Source of the DNA: Rhodoferax sp.
GTDB lineage: Bacteria > Pseudomonadota > Gammaproteobacteria > Burkholderiales > Burkholderiaceae_C
Reading direction: 5' to 3'
Length of the DNA stretch: 50,537 bases
Assembly (NCBI RefSeq): GCF_025354435.1
Contig: NZ_JANXMU010000062.1
Coordinates: 1 to 50,537 of the forward strand
Shown here: positions 1 through 9,047 of the stretch, piece by piece
Layout of the letters: every line of letters starts with the position of its first letter
Position numbering within the stretch: position 1 is the first letter of the stretch
Made by a program: the position numbers and the translations under genes
The notes under the pieces: generated by a model
Seen by the model: the letters and a program-made list of their open reading frames with translations, nothing else
What the model was told of the DNA's origin: nothing
The model's database searches: none

Positions 1-62
1 TTGCGGTGCTGGGCGAATCCCGCTTCTTGGTCGGCGGCCAGGGCCAGGGTGTGTTGCTTCAT
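1..62 (-). mobile_element. IS5-family transposase, N-terminal end only
   Basis: Read on the minus strand, an ATG at 62 opens a frame beginning MKQHTLALAADQ..GFAQHR that runs off the left edge. This is the N-terminal pattern of IS5-family DDE transposases, which cut and paste their own element. Only about 20 residues are visible, so the catalytic core cannot be judged. A fair ribosome site (AAGGCGAC) precedes the ATG. The family call rests on recognition of this short N-terminus and on the end-like sequence just upstream; it cannot be told whether the rest is intact. Confidence 0.65.
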
Positions 63-134
63 CTTTGTCGCCTTGTGAGGGATGACAATACCAATGCAAG
101 TCACGCGCCAGGTCGGGACTTATTCAGCGTTGCC
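63..134 (-). mobile_element. Probable terminal region of the IS5-type element
   Basis: This is the non-coding stretch between the transposase start and the DUF484 gene. Read outward it ends in GGCAACGCTGAATAAGTCCC (reverse complement of 115-134), which looks like an IS5-group terminal inverted repeat. The following TTAA or CTTA (near 134-138) would suit the 4-bp YTAR-like target of this family. The opposite end is outside the window, so the terminal repeat and target duplication are inferred, not shown. Confidence 0.45.
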
Positions 135-145
135 TTAAACCTTTT

Positions 146-835
146 ATGAACATGAACACCCAAAACCCCATCACCGAAGACGACATCGCCAACTTCCTGA
201 GCAATACGCCCGAGTTCTTCGAGCGCCATTCGCAAGTGCTGGCTTCGGTGCAGCTCACCAGCCCACACGGCAACCGGGCCGTCAGCCTGCAGGAGCGCCA
301 GGCCGAGATGCTGCGCGAGAAGATCAAGGGCCTGGAGCACCGCATCATGGACATGGTGCGCAACGGCAACGAGAACGTGATCATTGCCGACAAGCTGCAG
401 CGCTGGGCCCGCAGCCTGCTGCTGACCCGCGCGCCCGGCGACCTGCCCGAGCGCATCGCCCACGAGATCGAGGTGCAGTTTGCGGTGCCGCAGGTGGCCA
501 TCAAGGTCTGGGGCGTGTCGGACGAATACGCCCACGCTGCCTGGGCCCAGGGCGTGAGCGAAGACGCGAAGATATTCGCCTCGTCGCTCACCGCACCGTT
601 TTGCGGTGTGAATTCCGGCTTCGAAGCCGTCAGTTGGCTGGCGAACCCGGCCGCCGCCATGTCGATCGCCCTGATGCCGCTGCGCATCGGCGTGCTCAAC
701 AGCCCCAGCCCGGCTTTCGGCATGCTGGTACTGGCTTCGCCCGACGGCCAGCGCTTCGAGTCGGCCATGGGCACGGACTTTTTGGAGCGCATCGCCGAGT
801 TGGCTGGTGCAGCGCTCTCGCGTCTGCGGGTTTAG
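146..835 (+). CDS. DUF484 family protein
   Basis: A 229-residue protein of the DUF484 family. The N-terminal part (about 10-95) has the conserved ITEDDIANFL / PEFFERH and SLQERQ / MLREKI pattern; the C-terminal half resembles a GAF-like domain. Its biochemical role is unknown, but in beta- and gammaproteobacteria it is regularly encoded between dapF and xerC. Here xerC begins at the base after its TAG stop, so the two are surely cotranscribed. The start ATG lies only about 12 bp from the putative IS end with no Shine-Dalgarno visible; ATG 152 is an alternative. The insertion has probably replaced the native leader and cut the gene off from dapF. Confidence 0.85.
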   Translation: MNMNTQNPITEDDIANFLSNTPEFFERHSQVLASVQLTSPHGNRAVSLQERQAEMLREKIKGLEHRIMDMVRNGNENVIIADKLQRWARSLLLTRAPGDLPERIAHEIEVQFAVPQVAIKVWGVSDEYAHAAWAQGVSEDAKIFASSLTAPFCGVNSGFEAVSWLANPAAAMSIALMPLRIGVLNSPSPAFGMLVLASPDGQRFESAMGTDFLERIAELAGAALSRLRV

Positions 836-1774
836 ATGGCCCCTGCCGCGCTGGTCGCCCAGTACCTCGACTACGTGCGCTTTGAAAAGCGCCTGGCCGA
901 GCGTACGCTGACGCTCTACGCGCTGGATCTGGTCAAACTGAGTGGGCATGCCGAGTCCGCCGGGGTGGCGCTGACCGATGTGGCCCACCACCACATCCGC
1001 CGCTGGGTGGTGCAGATGCACAGCCAGGGCCGCAGCGGGCGCGGCATTGCGCTGATCTTGTCGGGCTGGCGCGGTTTCTACGTCTGGCTGGGCCGCCAGG
1101 GCCTGGTGTCCAGCAACCCGGTGCAGGACGTGCGTGCCCCCAAAGCTGCCAAACCCCTGCCCAAAGCCTTGGGGCTGGACGAGGCTGTGGGTTTTGCCGA
1201 CTTTGAAAACGAAGCCGACGACCCGTGGCTGGAAGCCCGTGACGCGGCCATGGTCGAGCTGTTGTACGGCGGCGGCCTGCGGGTGGGCGAACTGACCGGG
1301 CTGGACGCGGCACCCAGCGCCTCGGCCAAAGGCTGGGTCGATCTGGCCGCGGGCGAGGCCCATGTGCTGGGCAAGGGCAGCAAGCGGCGGATTGTGCCCA
1401 TCGGCAAAACTGCCGTGGCGGCGCTTGAAAAATGGCTGGAAATACGCGCCGAAGGGCAGGGCACAGAGGTATCGGCGGCGATGTTCCTGGGCCGTTACGG
1501 CACCCGCCTGACTGCCGCTTCGGTGTGGCAGCGCCTGCGCCGCCGCAGCCGCCTGGCAGGCACCGCCACCCCGGTGCACCCGCACATGCTGCGCCACTCG
1601 TTTGCCAGCCACGTGTTGCAAAGCAGTGGCGACCTGCGGGCGGTGCAAGAGCTGCTGGGCCACGCCAACATCAGCACCACCCAGGTCTACACCCGGCTGG
1701 ACTTTCAGCATCTGGCGGCCACCTACGACAAGGCCCATCCGAGAGCTAAGGCGACAGCGGCGGACAAAAAATAG
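836..1774 (+). CDS. xerC: Tyrosine recombinase XerC
   Basis: Site-specific recombinase that acts with XerD at dif to resolve chromosome dimers at division. At 312 residues it has the usual length. An N-terminal SAM-like core-binding domain (about 5-90) precedes the catalytic domain, where all active-site residues can be placed: R149 (GGGLRVGEL), K180 (GKGSKRR), H250 and R253 (HMLRHSFASH), H276 (LLGHANIS) and nucleophile Y285 (TTQVYTRLD). XerC rather than XerD or a phage integrase is favoured by the adjoining DUF484 gene, whose stop abuts this ATG. Confidence 0.93.
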   Translation: MAPAALVAQYLDYVRFEKRLAERTLTLYALDLVKLSGHAESAGVALTDVAHHHIRRWVVQMHSQGRSGRGIALILSGWRGFYVWLGRQGLVSSNPVQDVRAPKAAKPLPKALGLDEAVGFADFENEADDPWLEARDAAMVELLYGGGLRVGELTGLDAAPSASAKGWVDLAAGEAHVLGKGSKRRIVPIGKTAVAALEKWLEIRAEGQGTEVSAAMFLGRYGTRLTAASVWQRLRRRSRLAGTATPVHPHMLRHSFASHVLQSSGDLRAVQELLGHANISTTQVYTRLDFQHLAATYDKAHPRAKATAADKK

Positions 1775-1831
1775 CCTGCGGGCGGCGGTTCGGGGGCGTA
1801 AAAAGCCCCATAAAGCCCCACAATCCGCCCC

Positions 1832-3028
1832 ATGAAAACCATCCGTCTCCGTGAAGGCAAAGAGCGCTCGCTGCAGCGCCGCCACCCCTGGATCTTTGAA
1901 TCTGCCATCGCCCGGGGCGGTGCCGATGCGGGCGAAACCGTGCGTGTCGAATCCAGCGAAGGCAAGTTCTTGGCCTGGGCGGCATTCAGCCCCACCTCCA
2001 AAATACGCGCCCGCGCCTGGAGCTTTGACGAGGCCCAGCGCATTGATGCTGCGTTTTTTGTAGCTGCTGTTGCAAGCGCTATCAGCGCTAGAACCCGATT
2101 TGACGTAAAAAGCGACGGCATGCGCCTCATCCATGGCGAATCCGACGGTTTGCCGGGCCTGATCGTTGACCGCTACGGTGACACGTTGGTGGCGCAGTTT
2201 CTGTTTGCCGGGGTGGAGCGCTGGAAAGACGTGCTCATCGACGCCATCCTGGCCGCCACCGGCCTGACCCAGCTATACGAGCGCTCGGATGCCAGCACCC
2301 GCGCCCTGGAGGGCCTGGAGCCCACCACTGGCTGGCTGCGCGGCGACGGCCCGACCGACTTGACCATCCAAGAGCACGACTGGCGGCTCACGCTGGACAT
2401 TGCCGAAGGCCACAAAACCGGCTTCTACCTGGACCAGCGCGACAGCCGCCAGAAGATGGCCAGCTACGCCCAGCGCCTGCAGTTCCAGCGGGTGCTGAAC
2501 TGCTTTAGCTACACCGGCGGGTTTACCGTGGCCGCACTGGCAGGCATGCGTGCTGGGGGCCGCATGGGCCACGTCACCTCCATCGACTCGTCCGGCCCGG
2601 CTTTGACCCGGGCGGCGGCCAATGTGGCGCTGAACGGCTTTGCGCCCGAGTGCGTGACCTTTATGGATGCCGACGTGAACGCCTCGCTGCGCCAGTTTGC
2701 CGTGCAGGGCCAGACCTTTGACTGCATCGTGCTGGATCCGCCCAAGTTTGCCCCTACCGCCGCCCACGCCGACCGTGCGGCCCGGGCTTATAAAGACATC
2801 AATCGCCTGGCCTTCAAGATACTGGAGCCGGGCGGTGTGCTGTTTACCTATTCGTGCTCAGGCGGCATCAACGCCGACCTGTTCCACAAGATTGTGGCCT
2901 CGGCCGGTATCGACGCGGGGGTGGACGGCTATATCAGCGAGCGCCTGGGCGGCGCGCCTGACCACCCGATGACGGTCAATTTCCCCGAGGGCGAATACCT
3001 CAAAGGGCTAGTGATTTTGCGTAAATGA
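1832..3028 (+). CDS. rlmI: RlmI-type 23S rRNA (cytosine) methyltransferase
   Basis: SAM-dependent methyltransferase of the RlmI/YccW family (m5C1962 of 23S rRNA in E. coli), 398 residues. An N-terminal PUA domain (about 1-75) is followed by the linker RLIHGESDGLPGLIVDRYG and a Rossmann methyltransferase domain with NCFSYTGGFTVAAL (SAM loop) and VLDPPKFAP (DPP catalytic motif). It starts 57 nt after xerC and may be read from the same transcript. Residues about 75-90 are encoded by a stretch resembling the dispersed repeat of this window (2053-2101), which keeps the frame. The exact target nucleotide is inferred from family membership. Confidence 0.88.
   Translation: MKTIRLREGKERSLQRRHPWIFESAIARGGADAGETVRVESSEGKFLAWAAFSPTSKIRARAWSFDEAQRIDAAFFVAAVASAISARTRFDVKSDGMRLIHGESDGLPGLIVDRYGDTLVAQFLFAGVERWKDVLIDAILAATGLTQLYERSDASTRALEGLEPTTGWLRGDGPTDLTIQEHDWRLTLDIAEGHKTGFYLDQRDSRQKMASYAQRLQFQRVLNCFSYTGGFTVAALAGMRAGGRMGHVTSIDSSGPALTRAAANVALNGFAPECVTFMDADVNASLRQFAVQGQTFDCIVLDPPKFAPTAAHADRAARAYKDINRLAFKILEPGGVLFTYSCSGGINADLFHKIVASAGIDAGVDGYISERLGGAPDHPMTVNFPEGEYLKGLVILRK
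2053..2101 (+). repeat. Degenerate copy A of the dispersed palindromic repeat, inside rlmI
   Basis: TAGCTGCT, then AAGCGCT-ATC-AGCGCTAGA and a trailing CC.ATTT follow the order of the family consensus (ATAGCT, GCG..., GCGCTAG, GGCCTATTT). AGCGCT/AGCGCT gives a tight hairpin. The copy is read in frame without adding obvious length to the protein, so it may have replaced a variable linker. This is one of the two weakest copies and could be partly coincidental. Confidence 0.45.
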
Positions 3029-3137
3029 GCCTATGCGGATACAGATTGAATTGGCCGCTACACTCCCCACCTGTTAATTTCCACGAAATCGGGTGGGCCG
3101 CACGGCTCCCGGTGAAAAGTTAGCAATGAAAGAACCT

Positions 3138-4187
3138 ATGGCACTCATCCCCGCCACCATCCTGACCGGCTTTCTCGGCTCCGGCAAAACCACGCTGCTC
3201 AAGCGCGTGCTGACGGAGGCCCACGGCCAGAAGATCGCCGTCATCGAGAATGAATTTGGCGAAGAAAACATCGACAACGAGATTCTGGTGTCCGAGCCGG
3301 GCGAGCAAATCATCCAGCTCAACAACGGCTGCATCTGCTGCTCGATCCGTGAAGATCTGCGCGCCACCCTGAGCCTGCTGGCCGCCAAAAAGCGCAAAGG
3401 CCTGCTCGACTTTGACCGCGTGGTGATTGAAACCACCGGTCTGGCCGACCCAGGACCCGTGGCGCAGACCTTCTTCATGGACGACGAGATCGCCGAAAGC
3501 TACCTGCTGGACTCGATTTTGACCCTGGTGGATGCCAAGCACGCCGCCACCCAGCTCAATGACCGCCAGGAGGCCCGCCGCCAAGTGGGTTTTGCCGACC
3601 AGATATTCATCAGCAAAACCGATCTGGTCGAGCCGACCGAAGTCGATGCACTCATGCACCGCCTCAAGCACATGAACCCGCGTGCGCCGCAAAAAGCCGT
3701 GCATTTCGGCGAAGTGGCCCTGAGTGAAGTGTTTGACTTGCGCGGCTTCAACCTGAACGCCAAGCTTGACATCGACCCCGACTTCCTCAAGGAAGACGAC
3801 CATGCAGGCCACGACCATGCCGAGGGCGAGCATTGCGACCACCCCTCGCACAGCCACGACCACGAAGGCGGGCACCATCACCACCATGACGACGATGTGA
3901 AGAGCTTTGTCTTCAAGTCCGACCGGCCTTTTGACCCGGCCAAGCTGGAAGACTTCCTGAGCGCCATCGTCAATATTTACGGCCCGCGCATGTTGCGCTA
4001 CAAAGGTGTCTTGAATATGCAGGGCACCGAGCGTAAAGTCATTTTCCAGGGAGTGCACCAGTTAATGGGCAGCGACCTGGGCCCAGAATGGGCTGCAGAT
4101 GAAAAACGCGGCAGCAAAATGGTGTTTATCGGTATCGATTTGCCCAAAGACATCTTTTTGCAAGGCATGGAACAGTGTTTGGTGTGA
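3138..4187 (+). CDS. CobW/COG0523 family metal-binding GTPase
   Basis: G3E-family GTPase metallochaperone, 349 residues from this start. Visible are the Walker A motif GFLGSGKTT (11-19), the family metal site GCICCS (C65, C67, C68), the downstream SKTD guanine-specificity motif, and a long His/Asp-rich loop (about residues 212-260, HxH clusters) before the C-terminal CobW_C domain. Such His loops are typical of zinc-handling members (YjiA, YeiR, ZigA). ATG 3138 is chosen because TGFLG then falls at residue 10 as in YjiA; ATG 3126 in the same frame is possible. The following gene is a DksA lacking zinc ligands, a pairing that fits a zinc-limitation role. No Zur box was recognised. Confidence 0.85.
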   Translation: MALIPATILTGFLGSGKTTLLKRVLTEAHGQKIAVIENEFGEENIDNEILVSEPGEQIIQLNNGCICCSIREDLRATLSLLAAKKRKGLLDFDRVVIETTGLADPGPVAQTFFMDDEIAESYLLDSILTLVDAKHAATQLNDRQEARRQVGFADQIFISKTDLVEPTEVDALMHRLKHMNPRAPQKAVHFGEVALSEVFDLRGFNLNAKLDIDPDFLKEDDHAGHDHAEGEHCDHPSHSHDHEGGHHHHHDDDVKSFVFKSDRPFDPAKLEDFLSAIVNIYGPRMLRYKGVLNMQGTERKVIFQGVHQLMGSDLGPEWAADEKRGSKMVFIGIDLPKDIFLQGMEQCLV

Positions 4188-4240
4188 CGCCCAGAACAGA
4201 AATAGTGACGATTGCGGGACGCTAAAGCCCCGCGCCAACC

Positions 4241-4951
4241 ATGAGTACTACCAAAGTGACCACAGCGCCCAAGCCCACCCCCGCCCCCGTGGCGGCTGCC
4301 ACCGAAGCCACCCCGGCGGTGCAGACCAGCCCCCGCTACACGTCGATTCCGGCCAAGAGCGTGCGTCCTTCGTCGCGTTTGGCGCAGTTGACCGTGCCGT
4401 CCATGGCTCCGGCTGTCGCATCCACTGCGGCCAAGTCCAGCTACATGCAGAACGCGCCCGAGCCGATGATTGCGCCGCCACCCCACGTGGCCGCCAAAAA
4501 AGACCCTAAGCTGGCGAACAACTGGAAGACCACCCCGGCCGACAAGCTGACCGATGCCGAAGTCATCGCCATGCCCGACTCCGAGTACATGAATGAAAAG
4601 CAGACCGCCTTCTTCCGCCTCAAACTCACGGTGCTCAAGCAGGACATGCTGAACAACGCCGGTGAAACCACCGAGCACTTGCGCGAAGATACGGTCGTTG
4701 TGCCCGACCCGGCCGACCGCGCCACCATCGAAGAAGAGCACGCGCTGGAACTGCGCACCCGCGACCGTGAACGCAAGCTGCTCAAGAAGATCGAGCAATC
4801 CATCAACCGCATCGACGCGGGCGACTATGGCTACTGCGACGAAACCGGCGAACCCATTGGCGTAGGCCGTTTGCTGGCCCGCCCCACAGCAACGCTGTCG
4901 CTGGAAGCCCAGCAGCGTCGCGAGCTGAAACAAAAAATGTTTGGCGACTGA
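4241..4951 (+). CDS. dksA: DksA/TraR family transcription factor lacking most zinc ligands
   Basis: RNA polymerase secondary-channel regulator that works with ppGpp. Of 236 residues, the first ~95 are an Ala/Pro/Thr-rich extension absent from E. coli DksA (151 aa). The coiled-coil tip is conserved (D156, D159, A161 in VPDPADRAT), as is the ELRTRDRERKLLKKI helix. The zinc site is not: the four Cys of E. coli DksA correspond to C199, T202, S220 and A223, so only one remains. The fold should therefore be zinc-independent, as in Pseudomonas DksA2. It lies 53 nt after the metal GTPase gene, probably in one operon. Confidence 0.88.
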   Translation: MSTTKVTTAPKPTPAPVAAATEATPAVQTSPRYTSIPAKSVRPSSRLAQLTVPSMAPAVASTAAKSSYMQNAPEPMIAPPPHVAAKKDPKLANNWKTTPADKLTDAEVIAMPDSEYMNEKQTAFFRLKLTVLKQDMLNNAGETTEHLREDTVVVPDPADRATIEEEHALELRTRDRERKLLKKIEQSINRIDAGDYGYCDETGEPIGVGRLLARPTATLSLEAQQRRELKQKMFGD

Positions 4952-4988
4952 TTGACCCGTATCTAACCCTGCTTGCGCCGCTGCCACC

Positions 4989-6800
4989 ATGCCACCTAAC
5001 GAACCCTCGGGTCTGCTGTCCAAGGTTGTCAAGTTCGTCCGCAATCCGACGACGAACTGGTCTGACCTGGACCAGCCCGAGCTCGATAAGGAGAGCCAGT
5101 ACAGCAAGCAGATGCTCAAGGAGATGATTGAGCGTAAAAAGCGCAACGATTTTGTACGCCGCCGCGAGTTTGACCAGTTGCGCAAGCTGCGCCAGCGCGA
5201 GGCACAGCCTTCTTCCGACGCGGTAGAGCGGCCCTCGTTCTTCCAAAGCAGCATGCAGTCCAAGCTGGACGACCGCGCTGGGACGATCAAAAAAATCGAC
5301 GACATCGAAGCGCAAATGTCCCGCCAGTGGTGGAAAGCCAAAGACACCGGTGCCAGCCAGCCGGTGCGGCTGTCGGGCCAGGCCGGTTTGCAGTCCGCCG
5401 AGGCCCATCCGCTGGGCAATACCCGCGCCTATGCTCCTACCGAGGTTGCCGCCCTGCCCACCCGGGCTGCGGCCCACCATGCCAATGCGTTTGCGCCCAC
5501 CGATGTATCGCCGCTGCGCGACGAGCGGCACTGGAACGTACCCACGCCGAGTGCCGAGCCCATTGTGGATATGCTGGCCGCGCTGGACCACAACCTGAAC
5601 CTGGATTTTGACTTTGGTGTGCCTGCGCCTGCCCCGAAGATGGCGCAGCCCGCGGCCCTGGATCTGGATTTGCCCGATCTGGATGCCGGTGTTTACGAGC
5701 ACAACCCCGACCTGGAAGAAGCCGCCATCCGATTTGCCAATGGCGATGTGGAGGGTGCCGAGGCGGCCCTACATACCCTGCTTCGGCAGAACCCGGCGCC
5801 ATCTGCGCACTCCGAGGTCTGGACTGCGCTGTTTGATTTGTACCGTGCGACCAACCAACAGGATCGGTTTGACACCGAGGCCATCGACTTCGCGGGCCGT
5901 TTTGGGCGCACTGCGCCAGCCTGGTTTTCGATTCCCGACCAAGCCGGGCTGCCGCCGGCAAGCTTTGCGCTGCCCGACTCGGCTGTGGGGCAGGGGAGCA
6001 GCTTTACTTGGGCCTGCCCCGCCGTTCTGAGCGCCGCGTCCGTTGCCAGCCTGCAAGCCGCTTTGCACATGCGGACACCCGTATCGGTGCAGATCGGTTG
6101 GGCCAGCCTGGGCCTGGTGGACAGTGCCGCCGTGCAAGGCCTGGGCGATATTTTTGAGGCCTGGGCAGACCAGGCGGTGCAACTGATTTTTGCCGATGTG
6201 GAGCATTTGCAGGACGTGCTCAAAAGCCATACCGTGTCGGGCGATGCCACTGCGCACCCGCAGTGGTGGCGTGTGCGGCTGGCGTTGCTGCGTATCTTGC
6301 AAAGCCAGGATGCCTTTGACATGGTGGCGCTGGAATACTGCATCACCTACGAGGTGTCGCCACCGGCATGGCAGGCGGCGCACTGCAGCTACGCTGTGCT
6401 GGATGCGCAGGGCAACGGGGTGGCGCGGGATGCGCTGGGCGTGTCGACGTTTGGGTCCTCCGATTTCAAAGACTCCGATACTGGCGTGCATACCTTGCCG
6501 CCGGGTTTATCCACCGCGCCAGTGTCTCGGGGTGCCTTATCGGGCCTGGTGCTGGGCGACGCCTCGCAAGCTCTGGCAGTGGTGGATGCCCAGGCGGGCG
6601 GCAGTGCGCTGCTGGTGGTGGCCTGTGACACCTTGGTGCGCATCGACTTTTCGGCGGCAGGTTCGGTGTTGAACTGGGCTGCAGACCAGCATGCGGCGGG
6701 TCGTCAGGTGCAATTTAACGGCCTGCACCGCCTGGCGGCCATCTTTTTCAACGTGATCGGCATCAACGAAAACGCTACCGTCATTCCACGTCGGAACTGA
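4989..6800 (+). CDS. Uncharacterised protein with TPR-like and STAS-like regions
   Basis: A 603-residue protein without a signal peptide or membrane segment. Residues about 1-80 are highly charged and helical ([25 protein letters not shown]). An Ala/Pro-rich linker follows, then a TPR/FimV-C-like stretch near 235-310 ([21 protein letters not shown]). Two regions resemble STAS domains: about 360-410 ([19 protein letters not shown]) and the last ~80 residues ([22 protein letters not shown]). STAS domains are usually partner-switch or anti-sigma-antagonist modules, but no phosphorylatable Ser context is evident. It is encoded between dksA and hslV; related proteins occur at this place in Burkholderiales, without known function. 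The domain calls are from pattern only. Confidence 0.7.
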   Translation: MPPNEPSGLLSKVVKFVRNPTTNWSDLDQPELDKESQYSKQMLKEMIERKKRNDFVRRREFDQLRKLRQREAQPSSDAVERPSFFQSSMQSKLDDRAGTIKKIDDIEAQMSRQWWKAKDTGASQPVRLSGQAGLQSAEAHPLGNTRAYAPTEVAALPTRAAAHHANAFAPTDVSPLRDERHWNVPTPSAEPIVDMLAALDHNLNLDFDFGVPAPAPKMAQPAALDLDLPDLDAGVYEHNPDLEEAAIRFANGDVEGAEAALHTLLRQNPAPSAHSEVWTALFDLYRATNQQDRFDTEAIDFAGRFGRTAPAWFSIPDQAGLPPASFALPDSAVGQGSSFTWACPAVLSAASVASLQAALHMRTPVSVQIGWASLGLVDSAAVQGLGDIFEAWADQAVQLIFADVEHLQDVLKSHTVSGDATAHPQWWRVRLALLRILQSQDAFDMVALEYCITYEVSPPAWQAAHCSYAVLDAQGNGVARDALGVSTFGSSDFKDSDTGVHTLPPGLSTAPVSRGALSGLVLGDASQALAVVDAQAGGSALLVVACDTLVRIDFSAAGSVLNWAADQHAAGRQVQFNGLHRLAAIFFNVIGINENATVIPRRN

Positions 6801-6864
6801 CCTGCTGCCGTGGCGGCGTGCGTGGTGCGCTTGCATTTATGGCCCCCACCCTTACCTAGACCCC

Positions 6865-7413
6865 ATGGAACAATTTCACGGCACCACCATCATCAGCGTG
6901 CGCCGCCAGACCCCCAACGGCGTGCAAGTCGCCATTGGCGGCGACGGCCAGGTCACGCTGGGCAACATCATCATCAAAGGCACGGCCCGTAAGGTCCGCA
7001 AGCTGCACCATGACCGCGTTTTGGCTGGTTTTGCGGGTGCAACGGCCGATGCTTTCACCTTGTTCGAGCGCTTTGAGGGCAAGCTGGAAAAGCACCAGGG
7101 TCACCTTGTGCGCGCCGCCATTGAGCTCACCAAAGACTGGCGCACCGACCGCGTGCTGCGCCGCCTGGAGGCCATGCTGGCCGTGGCCGACAGCACCGCG
7201 TCCTTGATCATTACCGGCAACGGCGATGTGCTGGAGCCCGAGCACGGCATTGTGGCCATCGGGTCGGGCGGTGCCTACGCCCATTCGGCGGCCAAGGCGC
7301 TGCTGGACAACACCGATTTGTCGGCTGCGCAGATCGTAAAAAAGTCGTTGGAGATCGCGGGCGAGCTGTGCATCTACACCAACATGAACCACATCATTGA
7401 AACCCTGGACTGA
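6865..7413 (+). CDS. hslV: ATP-dependent protease proteolytic subunit HslV
   Basis: Peptidase subunit of the HslUV (ClpQY) protease, a cytoplasmic two-ring dodecamer related to the proteasome beta subunit. 182 residues. The N-terminal nucleophile is a Thr of [14 protein letters not shown], exposed after removal of six residues, as in other betaproteobacterial Hsl[10 protein letters not shown] and [10 protein letters not shown] are family signatures, and the C-terminus ([12 protein letters not shown]) is typical. hslU follows after 3 nt, so the two subunits are translated from one message. Confidence 0.96.
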   Translation: MEQFHGTTIISVRRQTPNGVQVAIGGDGQVTLGNIIIKGTARKVRKLHHDRVLAGFAGATADAFTLFERFEGKLEKHQGHLVRAAIELTKDWRTDRVLRRLEAMLAVADSTASLIITGNGDVLEPEHGIVAIGSGGAYAHSAAKALLDNTDLSAAQIVKKSLEIAGELCIYTNMNHIIETLD

Positions 7414-7416
7414 ACC

Positions 7417-8751
7417 ATGTCCTCCATGACCCCCCAAGAAATTGTTGTCGAGCTGGACAAGCACATCGTCGGCCAGCACCAGGCCAAGCGGGCCGTGGCC
7501 ATCGCCCTGCGCAACCGCTGGCGCAGGCAGCAGGTTGCAGAGCCACTGCGCTATGAGATCACGCCCAAGAATATTTTGATGATTGGCCCTACCGGCGTGG
7601 GCAAGACCGAAATAGCCCGCCGCTTGGCGAGGCTGGCCGATGCGCCCTTCATCAAGGTCGAGGCCACCAAGTTCACCGAAGTGGGCTACGTGGGCAAAGA
7701 CGTGGATGCCATCATCCGCGACCTGGCCGACATCGCTGTGAAGCAAACCCGCGAAGCCGAGATGCGCAAAGTGCGCGCCCGGGCCGAGGACGCTGCCGAA
7801 GACCGTATTCTGGACATCCTGATTCCCACCGCGCGCAGCCTGGAAGGGCAGGGCCACACCTCCGATACGCCGGACAGCGCGGCCCGCCAGAGCTTTCGTA
7901 AAAAGCTGCGCGAACACCAGTTGGACGACAAGGAAATCGAACTCGACCTGGCTGATGTCAAGGCGCAGATGGAAATCATGGGACCGCCCGGCATGGAGGA
8001 GATGACCGAGCAATTGCGCGGTATGTTCAGCCAAATCGGCCAGACCAAACGCAAAACCCGCAAACTGCCGATTGGCGAAGCCCTGAAGCTGCTGGTCGAA
8101 GAAGAGGCCGCCAAGCTGGTCAACGAGGAAGAAATCAAGACCCAGGCCATCTTCAATGCCGAGCAAAACGGCATCGTCTTCATCGACGAAATCGACAAGG
8201 TCACCTCGCGCAGCGAAGGTGGCGGGGCTGAAGTGTCGCGCCAGGGCGTGCAGCGCGATCTACTGCCGCTGGTGGAGGGCACCACGGTGTCCACCAAGTA
8301 TGGCACGATCAGGACCGACCACATTCTGTTCATCGCCTCGGGTGCGTTCCATTTGAGCAAGCCCAGCGACCTGATCCCCGAGTTGCAAGGCCGGTTTCCG
8401 ATCCGGGTGGAGCTGCAATCCCTGTCGGTACAAGACTTTGAGGCGATTCTGGTGCAAACCCATGCCTCGCTGGTCAAACAGTACCAAGCGCTGCTGGCCA
8501 CCGAAAACGTGACGCTGGAATTCCTTCCCGAAGGCATCACCCGGCTGGCGCATATCGCGTTTGACGTGAACGAGCGTACCGAAAACATCGGTGCCCGGCG
8601 TTTGTCGACCGTGATGGAGCGGCTGCTGGACGACATCAGTTTCGATGCAGCCCGACTGGCCGGGCAAACAGTGGTCGTTGATGCTGCCTACGTGGATGCC
8701 CGCCTCAAGGAACTGAGCAAAAACGAAGACCTGTCACGGTATATCTTGTAA
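7417..8751 (+). CDS. hslU: ATP-dependent protease ATPase subunit HslU
   Basis: AAA+ unfoldase that feeds substrates to HslV; 444 residues, normal length. It has Walker [14 protein letters not shown], the pore loop GYVGKDVD, the intermediate (I) domain at about 110-230, Walker [11 protein letters not shown], sensor/arginine-finger region [19 protein letters not shown] and the C-terminal tail NEDLSRYIL that docks into HslV. It follows hslV by 3 nt. A rho-independent terminator lies 170 nt downstream (8924-8953). Confidence 0.96.
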   Translation: MSSMTPQEIVVELDKHIVGQHQAKRAVAIALRNRWRRQQVAEPLRYEITPKNILMIGPTGVGKTEIARRLARLADAPFIKVEATKFTEVGYVGKDVDAIIRDLADIAVKQTREAEMRKVRARAEDAAEDRILDILIPTARSLEGQGHTSDTPDSAARQSFRKKLREHQLDDKEIELDLADVKAQMEIMGPPGMEEMTEQLRGMFSQIGQTKRKTRKLPIGEALKLLVEEEAAKLVNEEEIKTQAIFNAEQNGIVFIDEIDKVTSRSEGGGAEVSRQGVQRDLLPLVEGTTVSTKYGTIRTDHILFIASGAFHLSKPSDLIPELQGRFPIRVELQSLSVQDFEAILVQTHASLVKQYQALLATENVTLEFLPEGITRLAHIAFDVNERTENIGARRLSTVMERLLDDISFDAARLAGQTVVVDAAYVDARLKELSKNEDLSRYIL

Positions 8752-8923
8752 TAGCTCCAGGCTGCGTGTTCTGGCCGTACGCAAATGGTCATCTTTGTTA
8801 CACCTGATGCGTCGGTTTCATTCTGCACATTCACAAACCTCTCTAAGTGCTTAATTTTTAACGTTTTTTGCGCAAATTAACATGCAACACTGAGGCTAAG
8901 TCATTGATTTGATTGAAAAAATA

Positions 8924-8953
8924 CTGCGCTGCCGGTGGGCGCAGTCTTTTTTT
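8924..8953 (+). terminator. Rho-independent terminator before the division cluster
   Basis: Stem CTGCGC (8924-8929) pairs with GCGCAG (8939-8944) around a 9-nt loop and is followed by TC and seven T (8947-8953). It would end hslVU transcription and insulate the mraZ operon. The sequence between the hslU stop and this stem (8752-8923) is AT-rich in its second half and shows no gene. Confidence 0.75.
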
Positions 8954-8961
8954 CCTGATAC

Positions 8962-8996
8962 AGTGCAAAAAAGTGCAATTAAGTGGTGAAAAGTGC
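8962..8996 (+). promoter_or_regulatory. MraZ-type operator, four direct repeats at 10-bp spacing
   Basis: AGTGC at 8962, AGTGC at 8972, AGTGG at 8982 and AGTGC at 8992, each mostly embedded in AAAGTG/AAGTG, recur every 10 bp on the same helical face, 52-86 bp before the mraZ start. MraZ of E. coli and mollicutes is known to bind tandem (T)GTG-type boxes with this period at its own promoter, so autoregulation of the dcw operon is likely. The -35/-10 elements could not be placed with confidence. Confidence 0.7.
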
Positions 8997-9047
8997 CTTC
9001 GCATCGCCCATTTAGTTGTCACTCAATAGCAAGGGTGGGCAGTTGTT

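Noticed and set aside
101-2134. 677-codon minus-strand frame opposite DUF484, xerC and rlmI
   Set aside because: Antisense to three recognisable genes; low-complexity His/Gly/Arg-rich product without any motif.
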